Positions 45,877 through 57,493 of a stretch of 64,000 bases of DNA are shown here, in pieces. This DNA is from Stenogyne calaminthoides (Eukaryota; Streptophyta; Magnoliopsida; Lamiales; Lamiaceae). The notes below the pieces were generated by a model. It worked only from the letters and a program-made list of their open reading frames with translations, was not told where the DNA came from and ran no database searches. The position numbers and the translations under genes are program-made. Numbering within the stretch: position 1 is the first letter of the stretch; each line of letters opens with the position of its first letter. The DNA lies in assembly GCA_037126765.1 (NCBI GenBank), contig JBBCBC010000037.1, positions 5,895,263 through 5,959,262 on the forward strand, written 5' to 3'.

Positions 45877-48800
45877 ATGATGGAATCTGGGATGCCAATA
45901 TGCAACACTTGTGGCGAACAAGTGGGATTAACCTCTAAAGGTGAAGTCTTTGTAGCTTGTCATGAATGCAACTATCCCATTTGCCACAATTGTTTCGATT
46001 ATGATGTCAAAGAAGGCCGTAATGCCTGTATTCGCTGTGCCACTCCTTACACTCATGGTATCCCACTCTTTTTCTTTCATTAATCTCTTGCTCATTACCT
46101 TCATATAATTCTTTAAAAAATTCAAGATTTTTGAACTACTGAATCAACAGATGACGCGGTAGTGGCCGAAGAATCTGGAAATCATGTCCCAGTTTCATCA
46201 CATCAAAATGCTTCTCAGGTATGATTCTTGAAAAGTCATTATTCAACTTTTGGATGTACTTCATACTTATCAAATGTTGCAGGATACTGGAATTCATGCT
46301 AGAAATATTAGTACAGTTTCTACACTGGACAGTGGTGAGTGAATAGTTTTAATCACAATCCACTATAATCTACCTACTTGCATTGCTGAACGTTAACACT
46401 GATCGGTGATGTACTCTTTTCTTACTTTGAAGAATATATGGATGAGTCCGGAAATCCAATATGGAAGAACAGGGTGGAAAGCTGGAAAGACAAGAAAGAC
46501 AAGAAAAAGAAAGCCGCAAAAAAGGGGAAAAAGGAAGAAGAAATTCCATCCCAACAGCAGATGGAGGAAAAGCCGCAGTAAGTACTCTAGACAATTAAAG
46601 AAAAAAAAAAATCAATATCCAAATAATGTTTTATGATGAGAATGTAATGATTCCAACTAATACAATGCAGGTCCGGAGATGCATCAGAGCCACTTTCAAG
46701 AGTATATCCTATTCCAAAAACCCAGCTTTCGCCATACAGAGCTGTGATTATCATGCGTTTGATAATCCTAGCCTTTTTCTTCCATTATCGTGTAACACAT
46801 CCCGTTGATAGTGCGTTTGGCCTCTGGCTCACATCCGTCATCTGTGAGATCTGGTTTGCGTTTTCATGGGTGCTCGATCAGTTCCCCAAATGGTGCCCCG
46901 TCAACAGGGAGACCTATATTGACAGGTTATCTGCAAGGTGTGTTTTCTATCATATTATAAAAACTTGTTTTTTTTCTTGTGAAATTTGTTTTATTTAATC
47001 TCTCATTTTCTACAATGTATCTATCAGGTATGAGGTCGAGGGGGAACCTTCCGGGCTTGCTGCTGTGGATTTTTTTGTGAGTACGGTTGATCCGTTGAAG
47101 GAGCCTCCTTTGATCACGGCAAACACAGTTCTGTCAATTCTTGCAGTGGATTATCCAGTCGATAAAGTTTCTTGCTACGTATCTGATGATGGTGCAGCTA
47201 TGCTTGGGTGCCCTTTTGCAAGAAATTCTCGATCGAGCCTCGTGCCCCTGAGTTTTACTTCTCACAGAAGATTGATTACTTGAAGGATAAGATACAACCT
47301 TCCTTTGTCAAGGAACGTAGAGCAATGAAAGTAAGTTGAGATTCATTCATTTTTCATATAATTTAAATTTTGCTTATAAAAAGGCTCCATTTACTATTTT
47401 CCTGTTTTTTACTATAGAGGGATTACGAGGAGTATAAAGTGCGGATAAACGCTTTGGTAGCAAAGGCCCAGAAAACACCAGATGAAGGGTGGACCATGGC
47501 AGATGGAACAGCTTGGCCTGGAAACAATTCACGTGATCATCCTGGCATGATTCAGGTGTTTTTAGGAAATACTGGTGCGTACGACATAGATGGCAACGAG
47601 CTACCTAGGTTGGTTTACGTTTCAAGAGAGAAGAGGCCTGGTTATCAACATCATAAGAAGGCCGGTGCTGAGAATGCTCTGGTATGCTTGTGTTTTAAGA
47701 CAATGAATTTCGTTTCTCTTTGTTATTATTACCAGAGATTGATGATTGCTTTCTTCGTTTTTCCAGATAAGAGTGTCTGCTGTTCTCACAAATGCACCGT
47801 ATATACTCAATCTTGACTGTGACCACTACGTTAACAACAGCCAGGCCATTCGTGAGGCGATGTGCTTCTATATGGATCCTCAAGTTGGTCGAGACGTATG
47901 TTATGTCCAGTTTCCTCAGAGGTTTGACGGCATTGATAGGAGTGATCGATATGCCAATCGCAACACAGTTTTCTTCGATGTGAGATTGGTTACAATGAAT
48001 ATAATCTCTAAAAGCATTAAATCAGAATTAGTTAGTTAAAAATTGGTTGTGTTGTGATGTCAGGTGAACATGAAAGGATTGGATGGTATTCAAGGACCTA
48101 TGTATGTTGGAACAGGTTGTTGTTTCAATAGACAAGCCCTTTACGGCTATGGTCCTTCGAATCTCCCCACTCTACTACCTAAGAATTCATCGTCATCGTC
48201 TTGCTCGTGGTGTGGAGGTTGCTGTTGTTGCTGTCGTGGAAAGAAGCCAGCCAAAGAGAAAGACATGACGGAGGTTTATCGTGATGCCAAAAGGGAAGAC
48301 CTTAATGCTGCTATCTTTAACCTCAGGGAAATTGACAGTAAGTCTCTTGTACACAGTTGTGTGTTGCAACAACTAATACTTTTCAGTCAAAACAACTAAT
48401 ACTTTTTAGTGAAACAAGTAATACCATTTAAAAATATGTTTACAATTTTTTCTCTGGCTTATATGTGTTTGCAAACGTTTATAGGTTACGATGAGCACGA
48501 AAGGTCATTACTCATATCTCAAATGAGCTTTGAGAAAACCTTCGGCTTATCTTCGGTCTTCATTGAGTCGACAATGATGGAAAATGGAGGAGTGGCTGAC
48601 TCTGCTAATCCATCAATGCTAATCAAAGAAGCAATCCATGTCATTAGCTGTGGGTATGAAGAAAAGACTGCATGGGGTAAAGAGGTGAGAAATTTGGTTG
48701 CTGTTTAGTGTTTTCAAACATACAAGTTGGACTTACTTGAAATCCATAATCAACCAAGATTTTTTGTGATTTGTAGATCGGTTGGATATACGGATCGGTT

Positions 48801-49841
48801 ACAGAGGATATCTTGACAGGTTTCAAGATGCATTGCCGTGGGTGGAGATCACTCTACTGCATGCCATTGAGGCCCGCATTCAAGGGATCCGCGCCTATCA
48901 ACTTGTCCGATAGGCTGCACCAAGTTCTGCGATGGGCGTTGGGATCAGTCGAAATCTTCTTGAGTAGGCATTGTCCGTTGTGGTACGGCTTTGGGGGCGG
49001 CCGCCTCAAATGGCTCCAACGCCTTGCGTACATCAACACCATCGTCTACCCTTTCACGTCTCTCCCATTAGTCGCCTACTGTACGCTCCCCGCTATCTGC
49101 CTTGTCACCGGCAAGTTCATCATCCCCACGGTAAGTCTTCTTTCCCCAATAGTATTAGTTCTTTTACTAAAATGTATTAGTTGTCCTACTAAAAAGTATT
49201 AGTTTATCATCTAACATTATCATTACTATTGTTTTTCCATTTGGTATATATAGCTGTCCAACCTAGCAAGTGTTCTGTTTCTTGGCCTATTCATGTCCAT
49301 CATCCTAACCAGCGTGCTCGAGCTGAGGTGGAGCGGCGTAAGCATCGAGGCATTGTGGCGAAATGAGCAGTTTTGGGTGATCGGAGGCGTGTCGGCCCAT
49401 CTCTTTGCAGTTTTCCAAGGATTCTTGAAAATGCTGGCAGGGGTGGACACTAACTTCACAGTCACAAGCAAAGCAGCGGATGACGGGGAATTCGGTGATC
49501 TTTACATAATAAAATGGACGACGGTTTTGATCCCTCCGACGACCATTCTGATCATGAACTTAGTCGGGGTCGTTGCTGGTTTTTCGGACGCTCTCAACAG
49601 TGGGTACGAATCGTGGGGCCCGCTGTTCGGAAAAGTCTTCTTTGCAATGTGGGTGATACTGCATCTGTATCCCTTCCTCAAGGGTCTAATGGGCCGCCAA
49701 AATCGAACTCCAACCATTGTTATCTTGTGGTCTGTTCTTCTTGCCTCTGTTTTCTCTCTTATTTGGGTCAAGATTGATCCTTTTGTTACCACAAATGATG
49801 CTTCAACTGCTGCTCAAAGCTGCATTGCCATTGATTGTTGA
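45877..49841 (+). CDS. CESA8: Cellulose synthase, CESA8/IRX1 type, with 43-bp deletion
   Basis: Twelve exons: 45877-46057, 46151-46218, 46283-46334, 46433-46577, 46671-46937, 47028-47330, 47418-47681, 47767-47979, 48064-48337, 48485-48684, 48777-49130, 49254-49841. Features in order: MMESG start and zinc RING (CNTCGEQVG, CHECNYPICHNC), short basic linker, membrane helices, DDG, LDCDHY, Cys-rich class-specific region, TED, QVLRW and more helices, ending IAIDC. The short N-terminus and MMES start mark the CESA8 class, which builds secondary-wall cellulose with CESA4 and CESA7 at the plasma membrane. Exon 6 lacks 43 bp after SDDGAAML at about 47204, shifting the frame to a stop at 47281. Downstream exons remain open, so this is a recent mutation, an allele, or an assembly error. 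Confidence 0.9.
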
Positions 49842-51246
49842 CCTTCCAGTTTTAGAAGATGGTTTGGTTTTTCACTTTCAATTTTTGGGAGCATGTATAA
49901 TAATGGAAAGTTAGCTTTGATTTGAATATTCTTGATTTGGTCAAGAATTTGCATTGCATGCATGATGTAATGGATGATGATGTTGCTTCAGATTACTATA
50001 TTTTAGTGTGTAACATCATTATTGTGTTATGTAGATTTAAAGGAGCAATTATGAATTGAGGTTTGATTTTTAAGACAGTTAATAATGGCTAATTATTTAA
50101 AATGGTTTAAAGGAATTATTTAGAATTTAATCAAATAAAATCTGCCAACCTGAGAGCGCGTGCATCCAGCTATACCCATATGTAATGTGTATAGGGTTTT
50201 GAACCACCAGTTTAATTAACGGCACTAGTACTTTTATGTTTAGTTTAATATATACTCAGATATGTTGATTAATCGTATCTCAAATGTTAATTTTATTATG
50301 AAAAGAGCATTTTCAACTACTGTTGGAACTTGATTTGACTGGCCCAACATTGACGTACAGTCTCATCTAGTAGAATAGGAATAGTTAAAAAAAGAATTCT
50401 CTATATAATATTTTTATGATCCTAACTTGGGATTAATAGAATATATTATAACTTTGATGATAAAGAAAATAACTTTTTAAAATTAGAAAGAAACCCATGT
50501 ACAAATCTATGGACCCGATGAGGCGATGATAAATACATTTGCCAACCGGAGATCAAGTTTATTAATTTCATTAAAGACCATTATGATAATTTTTTGTGTG
50601 ATATTCAAATTGAAGTATGTAGTATAATAAGATTCGGGATGTACATGAAAAAAGCAAGAACGTTAACATTTTTTGAATACACAACATGAATTCGGGTAAT
50701 CTTGAAATCACGGATAGATGAAGAACCCGTTATGAAGATAAAAAAATTCTGATAGCCTTGCTCCATTCTCGCAGTGACGGAAAGCCCGCTATTTTGATTT
50801 GTAACGAGGATTGAAGATAACATTAAAAGAATTTTTTTTCAATAATTTATGCTTTTACTTCATTTTTTGTAATAATTAATGAAGTTCTTTTAACTAAAAA
50901 GAAGTAAACCAATAACTAATTGCATTACATAATAAGCAAATCTTATTATTAGACTTTACCTAATCTTAGTACTATCTTATCTTATATAGAAATTTTACCA
51001 TATGCGAAGTTTCCCCCAACCATTTTCAGGTGAAATTTCTGCATTTGTCAATACCAAAAAATCATTCATCTATCCTCATTCTTCACTACTAATATCGCTG
51101 CCTGGCTGGACTTGGGTGTGCAAATATAAGCATATCCAGGGCTATTATCGTCACACCATCACTCTCACCCTTTCTTCCTCATAAACACCCACACTACCGT
51201 CCACTCAACACTCTCTGAACTAAAAAATCTTCCATTAAACAAAACA
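49842..51246. other. Spacer between CESA8-type gene and RLP gene
   Basis: 3' untranslated region of the cellulose synthase gene, then AT-rich DNA and the RLP promoter. No additional gene is seen. Frames at 50605-50823 and 51002-51184 have no domain. Confidence 0.5.
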
Positions 51247-52545
51247 ATGTCACCGAATCCCTATGCCCTCCTCATCTTCCTCCTCCTCATCTCCGCCGTA
51301 AACTCCACCGGCGCCGCCCGTACCGCCATTTCTCCCACATCTGCTCCGTCCCCGTCTTCCACCCCAACCCCCAAACCCCCCTCCCGCACTTCCTCTTCCC
51401 CCCTTGACCCCAAACAGCTCAGAGCGCTCCAATCCCTCAACATCCCCACCTCCAAAGACCCCTGCTCTCCGCCGCCGCACTCCGCCACTCCCACCACCAC
51501 CTGCGACGGCTCCTCCCCCTTCCGCCACCTCCTCTCCCTAACACTCTCCAACTGCTCCGAAGACGTTGCCTTATCCTCAACAGCTCTCCAATCGCTCTCC
51601 GCTCTCAAATCCCTAAATTTCATCAACTGTCCTGTTTCCCCAATTCGATTCCCCTACGACCTCACCTCGAATCTCCGCTCATTCACCTGCATCAACAGCC
51701 TTAAGAAGCTCACCGGCGTCTGGCTCAGCCGCCTCCAGAATGTAACCGAGTTAGCCGTTTCCGGCGTGGGCATAACCGCCAGCGGCCCCTCGATTGTTCT
51801 CGGAAACATGAAATTCCTGCATTCTGTTACGCTTTCACACACGAATCTCACGGGTATTCTCCCCAGGCATTGGCATCCGAATCTCACTTTTGTAGATTTA
51901 TCAGGAAATCATATCAGAGGTAAAATACCGATCTCACTCACTCGTCTCGAAAATCTGCTTCACTTGAATCTGTCATCGAACGCTCTAAACGAAACGATTC
52001 CAACCACCATTGGAGATTTGAGCTCTCTGCAGAATCTCTCTCTGGCTTCGAATTCATTATCAGGCTCGATTCCGGAGTCCTTAGCCGCATTGCCGGGGCT
52101 AACGCACCTCGATCTGAGCTCCAATCAGCTCAATGGGACGATACCTAATTTCATTAGAGATATGAAGAAACTGAAGTACTTAAATCTTCAGAGTAACAAC
52201 TTCCGCGGCGTTTTGCCTTTCAATGCGACGTTTATTAAAGGATTGGAGGTGTTTAAGGTGGGTGATAATTCGAATCTGTGTTTTAATCGCTCAATTTTGT
52301 CGAAAGTGAAGATTGGGGTTGCCCCCTGTGATAAACATGGAATCCCGATGTCTCCGCCGGCGGCGAAGTCTTCATCGTCCGATGATGATTCGAGTGATTC
52401 CGATGATGGAGATTATGACGACAATATGGAGGAAAAGAAGCATCACAGTAAACCAACTAAGGTTGTTCTTGGCGTTGCGATTGGCCTTTCTTCAATTGTT
52501 TTTCTTATTGTTTTCTTGGTTCTTTGCTCTAAATGTTGCAAATGA
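51247..52545 (+). CDS. RLP51: LRR receptor-like protein, RLP51/SNC2-like
   Basis: Intronless, 432 residues, matching the size of Arabidopsis RLP51. The N-terminus is a signal peptide (hydrophobic core ALLIFLLLISAV), then a Pro/Ser-rich stretch and a conserved LDPKQLRALQSLNIPT segment. Leucine-rich repeats run from about residue 110 to 340, with typical units such as LTHLDLSSNQLNGTIP and LKYLNLQSNNFRGVLP. An acidic juxtamembrane tract (SSSDDDSSDSDDGDYDD) and one C-terminal helix (VVLGVAIGLSSIVFLIVFLV) follow, with a very short Cys/Lys tail and no kinase. RLP51 (SNC2) is linked to basal immunity in Arabidopsis. Function here is inferred from architecture and from the neighbouring CESA8 and Rho-N genes. 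Confidence 0.87.
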   Translation: MSPNPYALLIFLLLISAVNSTGAARTAISPTSAPSPSSTPTPKPPSRTSSSPLDPKQLRALQSLNIPTSKDPCSPPPHSATPTTTCDGSSPFRHLLSLTLSNCSEDVALSSTALQSLSALKSLNFINCPVSPIRFPYDLTSNLRSFTCINSLKKLTGVWLSRLQNVTELAVSGVGITASGPSIVLGNMKFLHSVTLSHTNLTGILPRHWHPNLTFVDLSGNHIRGKIPISLTRLENLLHLNLSSNALNETIPTTIGDLSSLQNLSLASNSLSGSIPESLAALPGLTHLDLSSNQLNGTIPNFIRDMKKLKYLNLQSNNFRGVLPFNATFIKGLEVFKVGDNSNLCFNRSILSKVKIGVAPCDKHGIPMSPPAAKSSSSDDDSSDSDDGDYDDNMEEKKHHSKPTKVVLGVAIGLSSIVFLIVFLVLCSKCCK

Positions 52546-53957
52546 AATTAAAATGGGGGGATTTATTTATTTTATTTGTTGGTTAGTTTTTGTTTAGGGG
52601 AATTAAATTGAGTTTGTTCTGATAGTTATTTTGGTAAAATGAGAAATTTCAAGAAATTGAGTGTGAAATGGAAGGGTGATTCTTTTGTGTAATTTTAATA
52701 TTATTGATTGCAGAAAAGTTTGACTGATCGTACTATCTTTTAGCTTGGATGTTGGCTGTATGATTTGCCACGCAATTAAAAAAAAAAAAAAAAAAAGCCT
52801 GATTATTACTTTTTAATTGTACTCATTTACTTTAATGATACTCTTCAGCTTTTGTTGCTGAGATGTAAGAATCTGCTTTAATTTTTGCATTTTACGTAGT
52901 ATCAGCCTTTTTTTTTTTCTCTTTTCTGAACTCAGCTTTTCGTTTATTTATTGTATATTGGTTCTGAAATTAATCTATCGTCTTTTAGTATCACAGCATT
53001 TTATTTTATTTTATTTGTAATTAATAAACACCCCTTATATAAATTATCTTGATAATCGTTTAACTGGTTTATTGTGTCCTTTACCCCATTCGGGATGCCT
53101 TGAACTATGATTGCAACATTTTGAAAAGGATTGTAAATTAAGATGGGTATATTAATTAAGAGATGGATATATGCACAAGTACAACTGTTGATATCTAAAA
53201 TTCAACTGTTTTAGATGTTGGCTTCCAAATCTAATTAGATGCATCATGGACCACCTTTGCTCTCATGCTGTATAATAACTGTCATTTAGCTTGTTCTAGA
53301 TTAACCTTTTTCTTATGCAATCATTTGTTCTTTAACTTGAAAACTAGTACAAGAAATTGAATGCTTATGGTTTAAGTATTTTCATTATATGTGTGTGGGC
53401 ACATTCTATACATAATTACAGTGGAGCAATGCCAGGTCATTGACAATATTTAAGCAAATAATTATGGATTATTACCTGGTCCAGTTTTCATGCTTGAGTT
53501 GTTTATTAGGGTTTTGCAATTGAACTCCACTTTCACATGACATGGAACATCTAGTCTATTCGTTTAAAAGTGAATTATAAAAAGTTTTTTATGATACACT
53601 ACTCATAATACTAATAAATAATTCTTACTTCTATTTTTTTGTTTCATTCGGTATTTTATTATTTTTTATACAAAACACGTGGATAAAAGATATCAGTAAT
53701 TACAACAAATCCTCATATATGTGAGGGCAAATTGATCAAAGGATTACTGACAACAATTTGACGAGGTGATTATTTCGAAAAAAATTCATTTCACTTTTCT
53801 CCTAAATTTCCTATAATAATTGGATAATGGACCATCAAAGTAGCCCAAAATCGAAGTGTTGGACATCAACATCATGGGTTTGGAGACACTCCCAATTGAA
53901 ATTGTAAAAGATTGGGTGGAAAATTAACCAAAATACTGCGAGTATTACTATTATAAT
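52546..53957. other. Intergenic DNA after the RLP gene
   Basis: 3' flank of the RLP gene, then AT-rich DNA with a poly-A run at about 52778-52796. No gene is supported. Confidence 0.5.
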
Positions 53958-53974
53958 TTATTTATTTTTTGTAA

Positions 53975-54590
53975 AGGAAAAACTAGAGTAATTAGAGTAC
54001 CAAAAGATCGACCTCCACCGTAGCATCAATATTATCCAAAATATGGATAGAAAAGAAAGTAAAAAGTACAAGAAAAAAAAAAAAATAGCTAATATATGAG
54101 CAACATAATTTTCTTCACTTCTTGTCCACGTGGACTCAACTCTATCAAACACAGTTGCTAGCTCCAAAATATCACAAACCACACTCTCCAAGTAGCTCAA
54201 GTCTTATCTTGGACGAACCAACACATAAATGACAACCTGAGCATCAGACTCAACCACTAAATCATGTACCTCCTAGTCCCGGGCATACTGATGGCCCAAT
54301 CTAATAGCAATGGCCTCCGCTACACCAACGTTCACCATACAACATCTCTCACTAAAGCACAACTCCACATGACCAGATAAATCACGGAGAACTTCCCTAG
54401 TACTAACACCACACCCAGCTCTCATCAAGGCATCCGTATTAAGCTTCAATCGACCCAACTCTGGGCACTTCCACTTCACCCTTGCTTACAACACCGACCT
54501 CTTCTTGGGGCCCTAGACAACGATTTCAAAAAATCCCTTTTATGAGCCACCACAAAGTCCACAACTTCCTTCTCTGAAATATGAATGACA
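53975..54590 (-). pseudogene. RNase H-like (RVT_3) domain remnant
   Basis: On the minus strand 54480-54273 reads WKCPELGRLKLNTDALMRAG, then VLRDLSGHVELCFSERC and VAEAIAIRLGHQYARD. After a stop it continues VHDLVVESDAQVVIYVLVRP; after another stop, DLSYLESVVCDILELAT and VAHILA. This matches the plant RNase H-like domain (LNTDA-, LRD-G, ESDA), known from LINE-derived and 'putative ribonuclease H protein' sequences. Two or more in-frame stops make it a relic. No reverse transcriptase is seen nearby. Confidence 0.8.
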
Positions 54591-54973
54591 ATTGGGCGGG
54601 TTCAAATTTACTCGCATTAAAATTATTCTATTTAATTTTAAAATTTCGAACATATATTTGAATATGGAGAAACAATTTTGAAATTGATGGTGGTTTTTAT
54701 AGAAATATTCATATTATTATATATATGTTTGTGATTTATAAATTTAAAATATTGTGTTTATGTACATATTGTAATTATTAAATATTTTAAAATAAATTTA
54801 AATATAAGAGGAGATGCAGGGTGTTTGGTAGAGCGTGAGGAAAGTGAGGTGTGGTCAGGATATACCCACCTACAACTTGTGCTTTGCTTTGTGGTGTACC
54901 ATTCCAACGATTTATAGTTGCCTACGATTGAATAATCGTCAATTTACTGATAGCGGCGCCGACCAAAGCAGAT

Positions 54974-56750
54974 ATGGCAGGATCCAATCTCTACCTACTT
55001 TCCGCCGTTGTTCAATTCCCATCCTTTTCCGCTTTCACCACCATACCTACATTCGGAAAACCGCCTTTTTCTCTTAAAGGTATGAATCACCTTTCTCTTT
55101 GATTATTATCATTCTTGTTTGAGTAGGCATTTGATTTTTCTGTTATTTCCAATTTTGGGCGGTACACTTGTTTAGGTTATTCTTTGAATCATAAGTGAAT
55201 TTGAGACATGGGTAACAAGAGCTTGTAGACTTCTTGAGAAAACCCACCTCAATTTGTTGAGGAAACCCTTAATTTGAATCGTAGGTGAATTTGTTCTTCT
55301 GTTATTACGAATTTTGGGCGGTGCCCCTGTTTAGGTTATTATGTGAATCATGAACTAAAATGCCCTATAATTATTGGTTGGTGACAATAATTATGTTTTC
55401 TGAAAATTCTCTTACACCCTGGTTCATTAATTTGAATAAATATCAATCTCAAGAAATTTGGTACAGCTAAATATACTAGGATAACATTATCCCTGCAATC
55501 CATCTTAGTAATCTGTGGCCTAAATGTAGCTGAATCCATCATTAAATTCTGGTAGATGGGAATGTCATCCCCAATCTCGTGTTCATCATTCATTTCTTTG
55601 GTGGTTAACACTTGTTTTGGTATTTGGGGTCACTTTGCAATCTCCATAGCTTAAATGGGTCTTTAGTCATTCTTAATTTGGCTACTATACATGAATTAGC
55701 ATATTTCAGATGAACCTGTTTCCAAAATCGAACTGAGGTATCATTTCTTGATGCAGCTTGTTCAATTTGGCAGAAATAGTAGTTAGGCCTCTGGTATGGA
55801 GCATTAGAGCTGATGGGAACAGAGAAAGGCCTAAAAACAAGGCTGAGGATTATCCTCAATCATTTGATGATAGATCATCTTTAACATCTAACAAGGAAGA
55901 GATCTTAGCTCTGTTTAAGCGAATACAGATTTCCATTTCTAAAGGGGGGGCTCTAAATCCCAAGAAGAGGAATCCAAAAGCTGCTGCTGAAGATAAGCCC
56001 TCTCCCTCGCCCTCAGCTGAATCAATTTTGGAAGTTCTTCACCAATCAAGGACGCGAGGAAAAGGTGAGACAAACAATGTTTCTTTTATGAAGAGAATGC
56101 AATTCCAATTCAGTTGAAAAAAAGACGCAGTTTATAGACTAAGATTGCATTGAATATGTATATGCATACCTAAAAAGAACAAAGATTTAGTGCTAAGAGT
56201 AAAATATATGCATTGGTTGTTGGTAGTAATTATTATAGTCTAATCTGTATCTATATCTCTGAACTGCATCTATCTTCTTTTGACATCTCTTTTGCCTGGT
56301 GTTTGTTGTTGATTTAAACTTAGTTCATGCTCCCTGACAGGGAAAACTGTAGGTAAGAAAAGGGACAAATTTTTGGCTCCTCAAAATGATTCTTGGAAGA
56401 AAGAGGACAGACCAGAGCAATTATCAGCAACAGGCTTGAAATCAACGAGGCCACCGTCAAGTTTCAGTAGGAGGTCTCCAATACCAACTTTATCAACTAC
56501 AGATGAGGAAATTCAAACGGGAAATGAAAAATTACCAGAAACGCTGGCACCATCAATCCCAAGGGACGAAATTGAGCTCAAGAGTGAAGGATTACCAGCA
56601 AACGATGAGCAATCACTAAAGTTGGAGGAAATGAAACTCACTAAGTTAAAAGAAGTTGCCAAATCTAAAGGAATCAAGGGTTATTCAAAACTTAAAAAGA
56701 GTGAGCTTGTAGAGCTCCTAATCAGGTCACTAGATGGCATTTCTTCGTAA
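54974..56750 (+). CDS. Plastid Rho-N domain protein (At4g18740-like)
   Basis: Three exons, 54974-55079, 55774-56064 and 56341-56750, join in frame to 268 residues. Exon 1 encodes a Ser/Phe-rich, acid-free leader (MAGSNLYLLSAVVQFPSF) like a chloroplast transit peptide. The middle is polar, Lys/Ser/Pro-rich and probably disordered. The C-terminal 45 residues form a Rho termination factor N-terminal fold, with KLEEMKLTKLKEVAKSKGIK and KLKKSELVELLIRSL. In RHON1-type proteins this small domain binds RNA. A role in plastid RNA metabolism is inferred. The acceptor TTTGGCAG before 55774 was chosen because an upstream CAG would bring a stop. The gene converges on the RING-CH gene. Confidence 0.85.
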
Positions 56751-56930
56751 ACTGGATTTCAATTATTCGAACTTGTATTCCCATTTTCGCTATTTTTTAA
56801 TTGACGGGCCTTGTGATTTGCCAAGAATCAACCGATCTCCACAAATGACTGTTTCTTTCAGTATAATTGTAATGGAAGGCTTGTGGCATAATCAAAATAT
56901 CCGAAACACGAAAGAAAGAAATGGGGAAAA

Positions 56931-57493
56931 TTAGAACATGTTAACACGGAAAAACCAGGGAACTACAAATGCTATAACCAAACACGACATTAAAAAGTTA
57001 CACAATGGCTGTCCATTGAAGCATCCTCTTCTTTCATCTGATGTGTTGTTGTAACTACCGCCGTTGATCTCATTCCACTCTTCCAAGAATCCATTATCAC
57101 CAACGCCAGTTACATTTCTCGCAACCTCGCCACATATCTCACACAATCTACAACCAAAAAATAAAACAAAAATCATCTATATGTGTAGTTAAGTCTCTTT
57201 TTATGGGAGTAGATTAATTACCTGTTTCCTTTGACTTTAAACCAAGCCTCAGCACAAGGCAAATGAGCAACTGCAAGCTCACCTTTACATCCACAACCAA
57301 GCTCCATCAAATCAACTACTCCTTTATTACCATTTTCCTCAGCACTCAAATGACATATTCTGCAGATCCTCTCATTTTCACCTGAATAATCGACGTCGAT
57401 CGAACATGATTCTAGTTCCCTCTCCACTTTTGGACCTGCAAAAGTTTCTGAATTTCTTGAATCATCACTGCCTCCTCTCTGTTCTTGAGCCAT
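56931..57493 (-). CDS. RING-CH (RINGv) domain membrane protein
   Basis: Two exons on the minus strand, 57493-57222 and 57147-56931, give 162 residues. A RINGv finger lies at about residues 43-98: CRICHL, then CGCKGELAVAHLPC (C-x-C then H-x2-C) and, across the intron, CEICGE, the C4HC3 pattern of MARCH-type E3 ligases. A polar, Asn/Gly-rich linker leads to a C-terminal helix (FLMSCLVIAFVVPWFF), so the protein is probably tail-anchored. The expected activity is ubiquitin transfer at a membrane; the substrate is unknown. Start ATG 57493 is the first clear one. The stop lies 181 bp from the stop of the convergent Rho-N gene, so the transcripts may overlap. Confidence 0.87.

Noticed and set aside
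51250..51626. Gly/Arg-rich minus-strand open frames
   Set aside because: Antisense shadows of the Pro/Ser-rich start of the RLP gene.
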